Both the position numbers and the translations under genes were made by a program. The notes beneath the pieces are model-generated. The model saw only the letters and a list, made by a program, of their open reading frames with translations. It was not told the origin of the DNA and made no database searches. From Marnyiella aurantia (GTDB lineage Bacteria; Bacteroidota; Bacteroidia; Flavobacteriales; Weeksellaceae), in NCBI RefSeq assembly GCF_014041915.1, contig NZ_CP059472.1, positions 1,364,001-1,428,000 on the forward strand: a stretch of DNA of 64,000 nucleotides, given 5' to 3'. Of the stretch, positions 17,788 to 26,978 are shown in pieces (positions within the stretch are counted from its first letter, which is position 1; each line of letters opens with the position of its first letter).

Positions 17788-19688
17788 TGGAGGGTAAGTT
17801 CGCAATGACCATCCTTATATTCCTGGGGGCTGCCATCGTAATGGCGCCACTGGTGAAAAGACTGGGACTGAGTTCTGTGATAGGCTATATTCTGGGCGGA
17901 ATTATTATCGGGCCGTTTATTTTAAAGCTTAGCGGCAAGGAAACCGATAATATAATGCATACCACCGAATTTGGCGTGGTTTTGCTTCTGTTTTTGGTCG
18001 GGCTGGAACTGGAACCTAAAAAATTCTGGGCAATGCGGAGAAAGATTCTCGGTCTGGGACTGAGCCAAATGCTTATTACTATTGCATTGCTGTTTGCGGT
18101 ATTTTATCTTGCAGGTTGGCAACCGGATGTAGCCATGGCGGTCGCGATTTGCTTTGCGATGTCCTCCACAGCTATTGTTCTTCAAATGCTGCGTGAAAAA
18201 AGCCTGTTTAAAACTGCCGCCGGCGAAGCTTCCTTCTCAACCCTGATTTTTCAGGATATTGCGGTAATTCCCATTTTAGCGATCCTTCCCCTACTCGCCC
18301 ACTATAACCCGCCCGAAGAAGAAACCGCCGTTACACTGCTGCTTCAGGAACTGCCGGAATGGCTTCAACCATTCTCAATACTCTTTGGTGTAGGTCTTCT
18401 GATTGTTTTGGGTCGCTATGTATTTGTGCCGTTCTTACGGTTCGTATCCAAATCCAATCTCGCCGAACTTCTGACAGCGGCTTCCCTGTTTCTGGTGATT
18501 GGTGTTTCAGAACTCATGATAGCCGTGGGACTTAGCGCCGCCCTCGGGGCGTTTATTGCAGGTCTGATGCTGGCTAACAGTGAATTCCGCCACGAACTTG
18601 AGGCACAGGTAGATCCCTTCAAAGGTCTTTTTCTGGCCGTATTCTTTGTAAGCGTGGGCGCCAGCATCAACTTCTTTGTGATAGAGAAAGATCCGATGTT
18701 TATTTTTACTACCGTTATTACGGTATTGCTGGTCAAATTCGCTGTCCTTTTCGGAATCGGTAAGTATCACAAATTTTCCATTGACCAGAACTTTATCTAT
18801 GCATTTGCGCTTTCGCAGGTAGGCGAATTTGCTTTTGTGCTCCTCAATTATTCTTCTAAACTTTATCTTGTAAGCCCAGAGCTGAATGACCAGCTTATGG
18901 CTGTCACGGCAATAACGATGTGTATCACTCCCATACTGCTCATTGTAAACGACAGGTTTATTAATCCCAGGTTCAACCCGGACTCCGGGGATCATACCGA
19001 ACTGGGCATACCGGAAAATCTGGAACCCCGCAAAATCATCATTGTAGGTTTTGGGCATTTCGGAAGTACTGTCGGCCGCCTGCTGCGTGCAAATAAGGTT
19101 AAAGCAACCGTACTGGACCATGATTCGGACCGTGTAAAACTTTTGCGCAGCCACGGATTTAAAGTCTATTACGGCGATGCTACCCGGCTGCCAATCCTGC
19201 GTACAGCTGGCGCTGAACAGGCAGAAATTCTGGTACTTTGTCTGGATGATCCGGAGGCCAATAAAAGCGTTGCCGAGATGGCAAAAAAACATTTCCCGCA
19301 GCTAAGGATTTTTGTGAGAGCAAAAAACAGGCTTGATGCCTACTCATTCCTGAATAATGGTATAGACAACATCTACAGGGAAACCCTGGGTACTGCAGTA
19401 GATATGGCAGTGGATGTACTGCATGCCAGCGGCATGCGCAAGTATACGGCCAGAAGGCTTGGAAAGCGCTTCGAAATGATAGATAAAGCATCGGTCAGGC
19501 AACTGGCCAAAGAGCAGATGAAGGAAGTAATGACCTTCACCACCCAGGAGGCACTTCAGCGCGAGGCAGAACTGCTTAGCCTGGACAGTGTATCCATTGA
19601 AAACTCGGAATGGCTGGACCATGAAGGCGAGGGAAATGACGAAACTGGTGGTATGGAAAGTAACACCGAAAATAATAGCCAGTCTTAA
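17787..19688 (+). CDS. Monovalent cation:proton antiporter, KefB/KefC type (CPA2)
   Basis: A 633-residue inner-membrane protein. About twelve membrane helices fill residues 5-395, with the Na/H exchanger signatures of the CPA2 family (GYILGGIIIGPF, TTEFGVVLLLFLVGLELEP, CFAMSSTAIVLQML, LIFQDIAVIPILA, SAALGAFIAGLMLANS). A TrkA-N/RCK domain follows at about 410-530 (KIIIVGFGHFGSTVGRLL, YYGDATRLPILRTAGAEQA), then a charged tail. It would exchange K+ for H+ under stress, gated by the flavoprotein encoded directly upstream. Confidence 0.95.
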   Translation: MEGKFAMTILIFLGAAIVMAPLVKRLGLSSVIGYILGGIIIGPFILKLSGKETDNIMHTTEFGVVLLLFLVGLELEPKKFWAMRRKILGLGLSQMLITIALLFAVFYLAGWQPDVAMAVAICFAMSSTAIVLQMLREKSLFKTAAGEASFSTLIFQDIAVIPILAILPLLAHYNPPEEETAVTLLLQELPEWLQPFSILFGVGLLIVLGRYVFVPFLRFVSKSNLAELLTAASLFLVIGVSELMIAVGLSAALGAFIAGLMLANSEFRHELEAQVDPFKGLFLAVFFVSVGASINFFVIEKDPMFIFTTVITVLLVKFAVLFGIGKYHKFSIDQNFIYAFALSQVGEFAFVLLNYSSKLYLVSPELNDQLMAVTAITMCITPILLIVNDRFINPRFNPDSGDHTELGIPENLEPRKIIIVGFGHFGSTVGRLLRANKVKATVLDHDSDRVKLLRSHGFKVYYGDATRLPILRTAGAEQAEILVLCLDDPEANKSVAEMAKKHFPQLRIFVRAKNRLDAYSFLNNGIDNIYRETLGTAVDMAVDVLHASGMRKYTARRLGKRFEMIDKASVRQLAKEQMKEVMTFTTQEALQREAELLSLDSVSIENSEWLDHEGEGNDETGGMESNTENNSQS

Positions 19689-19700
19689 AGCGAATTAACC

Positions 19701-19708
19701 TAATTTTG
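19701..19708 (+). promoter_or_regulatory. Putative -7 promoter element TAATTTTG
   Basis: TAATTTTG fits TAnnTTTG, 26 bases before the ATG at 19734. Confidence 0.5.
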
Positions 19709-19733
19709 CGACCGGTTTTTATCCGCAAAAAAA

Positions 19734-20627
19734 ATGAAAAACTCTGCGCTTTTCCGCCTCCACATTATCGTATTTCTATGGGGGTTTACGGCCATTCTGG
19801 GTAAACTTATAACAGCCGAAGCTCAGGTCCTCACTTTTTTCAGGATGGGAATCGCGGCCCTGTTTCTGTTTATTTACATCCGCTTTATACGGAAGGACAA
19901 TCTGAACGTTTCCCGTAAACTGCTTTTTGGTCTCGTGGGCGTGGGTGGCTTCATGGCGCTCCACTGGCTGTGCTTTTTCCACTCAATAAAGGTCTCAAAC
20001 GTGTCCATCGCGTTATGCTGCCTGTCGCTTTCCACCCTATTCACCTCTATCCTGGAACCTATTGTTTTTAAAAGGAAAATAGATATTTCGGAAGTGATGA
20101 TGGGAATTGTGATAGTTGCCTGCATGGCCGTAATCTTTAATATTGAACTTCGGTACAAGGAAGGTATATTCTTCGGCATATTCACTGCGCTTTTCGGTAC
20201 CGTGTTTTCTGTATTCAACGGAAAGCTATATGGCAAGACCAGTTCTGGCAACATTATTTTCTACGAAATACTGGGCGGATTTATGCTGATCTCACTTTTC
20301 TACCTTTTTAGCGGGGGCATGACGGAGATTACATCCATCAGCATCCGTGATCTGGCACTCATCACCCTTCTGGCGGGAGTGTTTACGGCCTATCCAATGC
20401 TGGAATCGGTAAACCTGATGAAGTACATTTCACCATTCACCCTTGTATTAACTGTTAATTTAGAACCAGTGTACGGAATTATACTTGCTTTTTTTATCTT
20501 TGGTGAATCTGAACAGATGAGTCCGGTGTTTTATGTCGCTTCATTTGTGATGATTACGGCCATCGTGATCAATGGAATATTGAAGTCCCGAAAGGCCAAA
20601 AAGAATTTAAACTACGAAAACACATGA
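19734..20627 (+). CDS. DMT superfamily transporter (EamA family)
   Basis: A 297-residue inner-membrane protein with about ten hydrophobic helices in two EamA repeats; conserved parts include FLWGFTAILGKLITAEAQVLTFFRMGIAALFLF at the N-terminus and LTVNLEPVYGIILAFFIFGE in the second repeat. EamA proteins export or import amino acids and other metabolites; the substrate cannot be read from the sequence. The stop TGA overlaps the next ATG at 20624, so it is coupled to a PorV/PorQ-family gene. Confidence 0.9.
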   Translation: MKNSALFRLHIIVFLWGFTAILGKLITAEAQVLTFFRMGIAALFLFIYIRFIRKDNLNVSRKLLFGLVGVGGFMALHWLCFFHSIKVSNVSIALCCLSLSTLFTSILEPIVFKRKIDISEVMMGIVIVACMAVIFNIELRYKEGIFFGIFTALFGTVFSVFNGKLYGKTSSGNIIFYEILGGFMLISLFYLFSGGMTEITSISIRDLALITLLAGVFTAYPMLESVNLMKYISPFTLVLTVNLEPVYGIILAFFIFGESEQMSPVFYVASFVMITAIVINGILKSRKAKKNLNYENT

Positions 20628-21703
20628 GGAAATTACTCTATATACTCATTTTTGCATCTGTTTGCACTCAGGCGCAGATTATCAGGAAGTACTCTAACGA
20701 ATTCCTGAACATTGGCGCGGGCGCAAGGGGTCTGGCTATGGGTGGTGCTGTATTAAGCAGCCAGGATGATGTGTATGCGCCGATGTGGAATCCCGCAGGA
20801 CTGATGGGTGTGGAACGTGACTGGCAGGGCGCAGCCATGCACGCTGAGTATTTTGAAAGCATTGCCAAGTATGATTATATCGCTTATGCAAAACCTCTGG
20901 ACAGCAAAGGCGGCGTTTTTGCCGTTTCGGTAGTGCGCTTAGGTATTGACAATATACTGAACACCACACAACTGATAGACAGTGAAGGCAATATTGACTA
21001 TGACAAAATCACCAAATTTTCGCAGGCCGATTATGCCGCGTTAGTTTCTTATGCCTTTCATCCGGGAGGTAACCATAAACTTTCGGCTGGGGTAAATGCG
21101 AAACTTGTATACAGAAATGTAGGTAAATTTGCGAGCGGATTTGGTTTCGGGTTTGATGTGGGCGCCCTTTATCATGCAGACAGCGGATGGAAGTTCGGTG
21201 GGATGCTTCGTGATGCTACCACCACAGTAAACTTCTGGAATGTGGATCAGGCAGAACTATCCACCATCGTAAACGGCGAGGAATTTAACCCTGCACCTAC
21301 CGACAAAATGGAGATTACAATGCCCAAACTGAACGTTGGCGCCAGTAAGAACTTTGAAGTGAGCCAAAATATCTCCATCCTTCCGGAAGCAGGTTTGAAT
21401 ATTGATTTCGCCAAAACAGCTGCACTGGTCTCTACAGATTTTGCCAGCATCACACCGTATGCCGGTGCCGAGATGAATTACAATGACCTGGTTTTCGTAA
21501 GACTGGGAGTAAACAGATTCCAGTCCATTACCGATATTGAGGACCTGAAACGTAAAGTTTCATTTCAGCCCAGCGCCGGTATAGGAATAAAATACCGCGG
21601 GCTGACCTTAGATTATGCCATCACCAATTCCGGAATCGGCGGCAGCAACTTCTTCTCCAACTTCTTCTCGCTGAAATTCGACATGGGAGAATTCCGGAAC
21701 TAA
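20624..21703 (+). CDS. PorV/PorQ family outer-membrane protein (possibly PorV2)
   Basis: A 359-residue protein with a signal peptide (about 1-17, ending TQA|Q) and the family opening SNEFLNIGAGARGLAMGGAVLSSQDDVYAPMWNPAGL type motif, followed by beta-strand-rich sequence ending in a barrel-like FFSLKFDMGEF. PorV-family proteins are FadL-like barrels; PorV itself is the shuttle of T9SS that carries cargo to the attachment complex. It overlaps the upstream transporter gene by 4 bases. T9SS cargo genes lie elsewhere in this window. Whether this is PorV itself, PorV2 or PorQ cannot be settled here. Confidence 0.82.
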   Translation: MRKLLYILIFASVCTQAQIIRKYSNEFLNIGAGARGLAMGGAVLSSQDDVYAPMWNPAGLMGVERDWQGAAMHAEYFESIAKYDYIAYAKPLDSKGGVFAVSVVRLGIDNILNTTQLIDSEGNIDYDKITKFSQADYAALVSYAFHPGGNHKLSAGVNAKLVYRNVGKFASGFGFGFDVGALYHADSGWKFGGMLRDATTTVNFWNVDQAELSTIVNGEEFNPAPTDKMEITMPKLNVGASKNFEVSQNISILPEAGLNIDFAKTAALVSTDFASITPYAGAEMNYNDLVFVRLGVNRFQSITDIEDLKRKVSFQPSAGIGIKYRGLTLDYAITNSGIGGSNFFSNFFSLKFDMGEFRN

Positions 21704-21727
21704 TCCGTCGGAAGCGTTCTAATGTCC

Positions 21728-22555
21728 TCAACCAATTCTTACGCTGGTCATACTCAGGCTCCCGCCAATCAGTTCATCGTTGAACAGGGAAATATCATCC
21801 GATTTATTCTTCAAACCTAAGGAATAAATAAGTGGTAAATAGTGATCCGGTGAAGGTATGGCAGCCTGGAGGGCCGTTCCATGTCTTTGATATTCAATCA
21901 GGTTACGGAAATTTCCGTCCAGAATCCAGTTATTGGTCATTTCACGTGCTTCAATGGCCCAATCCCAACCGGCACCTACCGTATTGATGTTCTGCCAGTC
22001 AATAAGCCGCAGGTTATGAACGATATTACCGCTGCCTATAATCAGAATACCTTTCTCCCTCAATTTCTGAAGCCTGGAGGCAAGGTCAAAATGATATTCA
22101 GGAGGTTTGGTATAGTCTATACTCATTTGCACCACGGGAATATCTGCCGCAGGATAAAGATGGCGTATTACCGACCACGCACCATGGTCCAGTCCCCAAC
22201 TGTGATCTTCCTGAACCTCAGCCGGCAAAAGCAGTGAGGTTGTTTGCTTAGCCAGTTCCGGACTTCCCGCTGCCGGATACTGAACTGCAAAAAGCTCATC
22301 GGGGAAGCCGCCGAAATCATGGATGGTTGGCGGCATGTCCATGGCTGTAACCTTTGTTCCGTTTGTAAACCAATGCGCCGAAATACACAGTATGGCATTT
22401 GGCGTCGGAATCTCGTGGGAAATATTCCTGAAACCCTGCACAAACTGATTCTCCTCGATCGCGTTCATAGGTGAGCCATGCCCCAGAAAAAGCACCGGCA
22501 TTTTTGGGCTGTTTGGGAAATGGGCTGAAATATTTGTTAAATCATTCAAATTCAT
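21728..22555 (-). CDS. ygiD: LigB-type extradiol dioxygenase (4,5-DOPA dioxygenase, YgiD-like)
   Basis: A 275-residue cytoplasmic enzyme of the class III extradiol dioxygenase family. Conserved metal-binding histidines are visible: H26 in FLGHGSPMN, H61 in CISAHWFTNGT, H180 in GSGNIVHNLR and H238 in PSPDHYLP; LDHGAWSV is also conserved. E. coli YgiD opens the ring of L-DOPA between carbons 4 and 5; the natural substrate here is not known. The preceding minus-strand gene (YceI) is separated by a terminator, so this gene likely has its own promoter. Confidence 0.93.
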   Translation of the reverse strand: MNLNDLTNISAHFPNSPKMPVLFLGHGSPMNAIEENQFVQGFRNISHEIPTPNAILCISAHWFTNGTKVTAMDMPPTIHDFGGFPDELFAVQYPAAGSPELAKQTTSLLLPAEVQEDHSWGLDHGAWSVIRHLYPAADIPVVQMSIDYTKPPEYHFDLASRLQKLREKGILIIGSGNIVHNLRLIDWQNINTVGAGWDWAIEAREMTNNWILDGNFRNLIEYQRHGTALQAAIPSPDHYLPLIYSLGLKNKSDDISLFNDELIGGSLSMTSVRIG

Positions 22556-22572
22556 TGCAATAAAATTTATTT

Positions 22573-22615
22573 ATAAAAAAAGACCTGAAAACTATAAGCA
22601 TAATTTCCAGGTCTT
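22573..22615 (-). terminator. Rho-independent terminator after the YceI gene
   Basis: On the minus strand AAGACCTG(G)AAA pairs with TTTCAGGTCTT and is followed by TTTTTTT. It lies between the YceI gene and the dioxygenase gene, both on the minus strand. Confidence 0.85.
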
Positions 22616-22637
22616 CGGGTTAAGAGTTTAAACTCTG

Positions 22638-23147
22638 TTATGCTTTTACAAACTGCAGTTCGCCTGCAATCTTCACTTCGTCAGACACCATTACTCCGCC
22701 TGCTTCCAGCGCAGCGTTCCAGTTCAGTCCGAAATCACTTCTTTTTATTTTTCCTTCGAATGAAAAACCAGCTTTTGTATTGCCCCATGGGTCTGCGTTA
22801 ATCCCACCGAAGTCCACATCCAGTTTTACAGGTTTTGTAACGCCGTTCACTGTCAGGTTGCCGGTGATCTCATCGTTGAGTGCATCGCTTTCAAAGGTAA
22901 TTGTTGGGTTTACCTCAGCGTTGAAGAACTCCTCGCTTTTCAGATGGGTGTCGCGGTCTGCATTATTAGTATCGATAGAATCGGTCTGGATCGTTGCAGT
23001 AACTTTTGCATTGCGGAAAGTATCATCTTCCGCTTCCATTTCTGCCGTGAAGGATTTAAATGATCCTTTCACATTGGAGATCATTAAGTGCTTTACACGA
23101 AAAGTAATTTCACTGTGCGTTGGGTCTAAGTTCCATTTTGTTGCCAT
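22638..23147 (-). CDS. YceI family protein
   Basis: A 169-residue lipocalin-like protein of the YceI family: WNLDPTHSEITFRVKHLMISNVKGSFKSF at the N-terminus, then KVTATIQTDSIDTNNADRDTHLKSEEFFNAEVNPTITF-type strands and GNLTVNGVTKPVKLDV. YceI proteins bind isoprenoid-type lipids in a beta-barrel. There is no signal peptide, so this member is probably cytoplasmic. A minus-strand promoter element lies 39 bases upstream. Confidence 0.95.
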   Translation of the reverse strand: MATKWNLDPTHSEITFRVKHLMISNVKGSFKSFTAEMEAEDDTFRNAKVTATIQTDSIDTNNADRDTHLKSEEFFNAEVNPTITFESDALNDEITGNLTVNGVTKPVKLDVDFGGINADPWGNTKAGFSFEGKIKRSDFGLNWNAALEAGGVMVSDEVKIAGELQFVKA

Positions 23148-23185
23148 AATATTCTGTATTTATTGGTTTGTTAAAATTTATAGTA

Positions 23186-23193
23186 CAAAGGTA
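23186..23193 (-). promoter_or_regulatory. Putative -7 promoter element for the YceI gene (TACCTTTG)
   Basis: Minus-strand TACCTTTG fits TAnnTTTG, with a leader of about 33 bases to the start at 23147. Confidence 0.5.
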
Positions 23194-23348
23194 TCAGTTG
23201 GTCTGTTCCGGTGCATTGATGTAAGTTAAGAAAGAAATCCTCTGCAGGCCTGGAGTAAATTTATCCATTTTAGTGCATGCAAGCAGTAAATTGTAAGGTA
23301 ATTTACATTTCGGAGTCATCTTTTTATTAGCTTTATAAAAACAACCGC

Positions 23349-24065
23349 ATGAGCGAAAGTGTTTATTTAGGCCTACTCCTTTTTACCTTAAATACGGTTC
23401 AGGCCCAGTATACAGACAGCCTTCAGACGCAAAGGCATCAGGTAGAATTCAAATATAAAAGACTTTACCTTCCCGCAGGATTGATGACTGCCGGTATTGT
23501 ACTGGATACCAGCAGAAAGGAATCGATAAAAAATGAAGTGGTTGAAGAAAGAAATGAACATCTTTTCTCTTTTCAAAATCATATAGACGATTATGCGCAA
23601 TTTGCGCCTTTGGCAGCAGTCTATGGTTTTGAACTGGCAGGAATGGATGCACGCACCGACTGGAAAAACCGTACTGCCATCCTGCTGAAAGGTCAGTTGC
23701 TGAACCTGGGCATGGTGTATATCCTTAAAACTTCACTAAAAAAAATCCGGCCGGACGGCACCGCCTACTCCTTTCCCTCGGGACATACCGCCAATGCCTT
23801 TGCCGGCGCCACTATCCTCAGCATTGAATATGGCGAGCGGTACCAATGGGTTCCATACGCTTCATATAGCCTTGCAACGGGCATAGGGGCCATGCGGATG
23901 GCTAACAATAAACATTATATCTCAGATGTTATTTTTGCCGCCGGACTCGGTATCCTCTCGATGAAAGTTGCTTACTGGACACATCAGTACAGGTGGAACA
24001 AGGTGCAAGCCTCTTCAGACCCCATGCAAATGATCTATACAACCGCCGCATTAACAAAGCCTTAA
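23349..24065 (+). CDS. PAP2 family phosphatase, exported
   Basis: A 238-residue protein with a probable signal peptide (about 1-19, ending TVQA|Q). The PAP2 active-site motifs are complete: K127-x6-R134-P135, P143-S144-G145-H146, and R183-x5-H189-x3-D193. It would remove phosphate from lipid phosphates or undecaprenyl diphosphate on the outer face of the inner membrane or in the periplasm. It has fewer membrane helices than classical PAP2 enzymes. Stands 46 bases before the DPP IV gene on the same strand. Confidence 0.92.
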   Translation: MSESVYLGLLLFTLNTVQAQYTDSLQTQRHQVEFKYKRLYLPAGLMTAGIVLDTSRKESIKNEVVEERNEHLFSFQNHIDDYAQFAPLAAVYGFELAGMDARTDWKNRTAILLKGQLLNLGMVYILKTSLKKIRPDGTAYSFPSGHTANAFAGATILSIEYGERYQWVPYASYSLATGIGAMRMANNKHYISDVIFAAGLGILSMKVAYWTHQYRWNKVQASSDPMQMIYTTAALTKP

Positions 24066-24111
24066 CACCTTCAATTTAATTTCTTATTTTTAAGGCCTTA
24101 ATGTTTAAATA

Positions 24112-26253
24112 ATGAAATTTTCAAAATTATCCCTTTTATTAATAGCTCTGAGCAGTTTTGCTTTTGCTCAAAACCAAAAATTCACCATGTCTGAAGCCGT
24201 AAACGGGCTTCGGAGCAACCTGGCCGTAAAAGGTATATCCCAATTCTCATGGACAGATGATGCCAAATCCTATATTCAGGGGAGCAAAAATGCTTACTTA
24301 ATCACCGAAGTACAGAGCATGAAATCGGACACCCTGGTTTCGCTTAGCCGCATCAACAAAAACCTAAGTGCTGCGGAGCAACTGAAAAGTTTTCCGATGG
24401 TGAAGTTCATCAGCAGGAATAAAGGTTATTTTACAAAAGAAGGAAAATATTACTGGCTTGAGCAGTCGGCGGGTAACTGGAAGATAACCGAGTGGACTGC
24501 CCTGGAAAAAAGTGCTGAAAATGTAACGGTACTTTCAGACAACAAAGGTCTTGTGTACACGGTGAAAAACAACCTGTTCCTGAACCGAAACGGCAAAACA
24601 GTCGCCATTACAAATGATGCCGATGAAAATATCGTAAACGGACAGTCTGTGCACCGTCAGGAATTCGGCATCAGCAAAGGAATCTTTGCAGCTCCTTCCA
24701 ATGAAAAAATTGCCTATTACAGAATGGATCAGAGCATGGTAACTGATTACCCGGTAATTGACTGGTCCGTAACCCCGGCTCAGAATAAGAATATTAAATA
24801 CCCGATGGCGGGTGGAACATCACATCAGGTTTCACTGGGCGTATACGATGTTAAGACTGACCGGAAGATTTTCCTGGATGTTGATGGCGACAAGGAACAG
24901 TATCTTACTGCGGTAACCTGGAGCCCCGATTCAAAATATATTTTCGTTGGCGTACTGAACCGTGACCAAAATCATATGAAGATGAACCAGTATGATGCTG
25001 CCACAGGTAAACTGGTAAAGATGCTGTTTGAAGAAAAGTCGGATAAATATGTAGAACCTCAACATGAGCTTCTCTTTTTCCCAAATTCCAATACCGATTT
25101 CATCTGGCAGAGTCAAAGAACAGGGTACAACCATCTGTTTCATTACAACCTGGACAAAGGTCTTGTAGCGCAGTTAACAAAGGGAGACTGGCTGGTAACA
25201 GACATACTGGGCTTCAACGAAAAGAAAAAGGAAATCTATTTCACCTCTACGAAAGAAACGCCACTGGAAAGACATCTTTACCGGGTAAACTGGAATAATT
25301 TCAAGATACAGCGACTGGATACTGCGGAGGGAATGCACACCGGTGTCCTGAGCAAGGACGGAACCCAACTTTACGATATCTACAGCAATGCTGCCACGCC
25401 CAGAAGTGTGAACATCATTAATACCGCAAACCTGAAGTCCAGAAACATTTTTACGGCTGAAAACCCGCTGAAAAACTATCTGAGACCCGAAATCAAGAAT
25501 GTAACCCTAACAGCAGATGACGGCACACCCCTTTATGGAAAAATCATTTTGCCTACCGATTTCGACCCGGCCAAAAAGTATCCGACAATCGTTTATCTGT
25601 ACAACGGTCCGCACCTGCAGCTGGTGACCAACAGTTTCCCCGCTTCAGGCAACCTTTGGTATGAGTATATGGCTCAGAACGGTTATGTGGTATTTACAAT
25701 GGATGGCCGCGGCTCATCTAACCGGGGACTTAAATTTGAACAGGCTGTTTTCCGTAACCTGGGAGAAACTGAAATGAATGACCAGATTAAGGGTGTAGAA
25801 TATCTGAAGTCGCTTTCTTATGTTGATGCAGAGCGTTTGGGAATTCACGGCTGGAGTTTTGGCGGATTTATGACAACAAGTTTTATGCTGAAGCACCCGG
25901 AGATCTTCAGGGCAGGTGTTGCCGGAGGTCCGGTTATAGACTGGAACATGTACGAGATTATGTACACAGAGAGATATATGGACACACCACAGACCAATCC
26001 TGAAGGTTACAAACAGGCCAACTTACTGGACAAGGTGCAGAATCTTAAGGGAAAACTTCTGATGATTCACGGTGCTCAGGACGATGTAGTTGTTTGGCAG
26101 CATTCGGTTAACTTCCTGAAGGCTGCTGTAGACCACGGCATTCAACTGGACTATTTTGTATATCCCGGTCATGAGCATAATGTGCTCGGTAAGGACCGTG
26201 TGCATCTTATGCAGAAGGTTACAGACTACTTTGACCAGCATCTGAAAAACTAA
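24112..26253 (+). CDS. Dipeptidyl peptidase IV, S9 family serine peptidase
   Basis: A 713-residue exported peptidase. Signal peptide about 1-19 (SFA|FAQ), beta-propeller domain about 40-470 (DPPIV N-terminal family) and alpha/beta hydrolase domain from about 480. Catalytic residues are visible: S582 in HGWSFGGFM, D657 in HGAQDDVV and H689 in GHEHNV. Family members cleave X-Pro dipeptides from peptide N-termini in the periplasm; this fits a peptide-using flavobacterium together with the Dcp peptidase encoded nearby. Confidence 0.95.
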   Translation: MKFSKLSLLLIALSSFAFAQNQKFTMSEAVNGLRSNLAVKGISQFSWTDDAKSYIQGSKNAYLITEVQSMKSDTLVSLSRINKNLSAAEQLKSFPMVKFISRNKGYFTKEGKYYWLEQSAGNWKITEWTALEKSAENVTVLSDNKGLVYTVKNNLFLNRNGKTVAITNDADENIVNGQSVHRQEFGISKGIFAAPSNEKIAYYRMDQSMVTDYPVIDWSVTPAQNKNIKYPMAGGTSHQVSLGVYDVKTDRKIFLDVDGDKEQYLTAVTWSPDSKYIFVGVLNRDQNHMKMNQYDAATGKLVKMLFEEKSDKYVEPQHELLFFPNSNTDFIWQSQRTGYNHLFHYNLDKGLVAQLTKGDWLVTDILGFNEKKKEIYFTSTKETPLERHLYRVNWNNFKIQRLDTAEGMHTGVLSKDGTQLYDIYSNAATPRSVNIINTANLKSRNIFTAENPLKNYLRPEIKNVTLTADDGTPLYGKIILPTDFDPAKKYPTIVYLYNGPHLQLVTNSFPASGNLWYEYMAQNGYVVFTMDGRGSSNRGLKFEQAVFRNLGETEMNDQIKGVEYLKSLSYVDAERLGIHGWSFGGFMTTSFMLKHPEIFRAGVAGGPVIDWNMYEIMYTERYMDTPQTNPEGYKQANLLDKVQNLKGKLLMIHGAQDDVVVWQHSVNFLKAAVDHGIQLDYFVYPGHEHNVLGKDRVHLMQKVTDYFDQHLKN

Positions 26254-26263
26254 CATTCAACAT

Positions 26264-26293
26264 AAATCCCGACCCCGTGTCGGGATTATTTTT
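26264..26293 (+). terminator. Rho-independent terminator after DPP IV
   Basis: Stem AATCCCGAC / GTCGGGATT with a 5-base loop and TATTTTT after it. The GTG at 26277, an apparent alternative start for the next gene, falls inside this hairpin. Confidence 0.9.
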
Positions 26294-26309
26294 CACATTA
26301 AATCTACCT

Positions 26310-26936
26310 ATGATCAGAATTTTGCTTTTGTTTTTACTGCTTACCGGAATTGCTGTGCAAAGCCAGGGAAAACCCTCAATAGCGGAAATTGAGCGTAATG
26401 TTCAGGATTCTACCTCCGCATTCTTCTATGAACGGTTGCTTTTTCGCTTCGTATCACTGCCGTCACTTTTAAGTACTGAGGAAGGCCGTCATCTTTACTA
26501 TGGTCAGTACAAAGGAAGGAAAAGAAACCCTGCCGAAGCAGAAAGAGCCTTCTTTGAACTGGTTTCAGCCAATAAATGCGTTGAAGCCATTACCGCAGGT
26601 GAGCAACTGCTGAAAACGGACGCTGTGAATTTAGAAATCTTGGGCAGGCTTCTGCAGTGCTACAGCAAGGCGGACAAAGGAAATCCGCAGGCACCACACA
26701 GGCTGGCGCAGTTCCGTATCCTTCTGGATGCGGCTTTGAACAGTGCCACAGGACCAGCGGACCATAAAACCTATACCGTGATGAATGTGGTGGACGGATA
26801 TATTTTAGCAGCCACTCTGGGTACAGATCTGATGCAGTTCCGGCGCCGCTCACGGTCCGTACCGGAAGGAATGCTGGACAACTGGAAGAAAGGCCGCAAA
26901 AAGATCTCATTTCTGGTAATCTATTCCAAAGAATGA
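26310..26936 (+). CDS. DUF4919-like exported protein
   Basis: A 208-residue protein starting at the ATG at 26310, with a signal peptide (about 1-18, ending AVQS|Q). The rest is helical and looks like the Bacteroidota DUF4919 family (FYERLLFRFVSLPSLLSTEEGRHLYYGQYKG, then helices and a final VVDGYILAATLGTDLMQFRRR strand segment). No catalytic motif is seen and the role is unknown. It is preceded by a terminator and followed by a bidirectional hairpin. Confidence 0.78.
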   Translation: MIRILLLFLLLTGIAVQSQGKPSIAEIERNVQDSTSAFFYERLLFRFVSLPSLLSTEEGRHLYYGQYKGRKRNPAEAERAFFELVSANKCVEAITAGEQLLKTDAVNLEILGRLLQCYSKADKGNPQAPHRLAQFRILLDAALNSATGPADHKTYTVMNVVDGYILAATLGTDLMQFRRRSRSVPEGMLDNWKKGRKKISFLVIYSKE

Positions 26937-26943
26937 TAAAGAA

Positions 26944-26978
26944 AAGACCGCTCAGCAATCTGAACGGTCTTGATTTTT
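26944..26978. terminator. Bidirectional terminator
   Basis: Stem AAGACCG-TCAG / CTGA-CGGTCTT between the convergent genes ending at 26936 and 26977, with T-rich sequence on both exits. Confidence 0.8.

Noticed and set aside
18507-19292. 261-codon open frame on the minus strand inside the antiporter gene
   Set aside because: The plus-strand antiporter has clear motifs throughout this stretch; the minus-strand translation shows none.
26277-26310. Upstream GTG start for the DUF4919-like gene
   Set aside because: The codon is inside the hairpin of the DPP IV terminator, and the ATG at 26310 gives a clean signal peptide.
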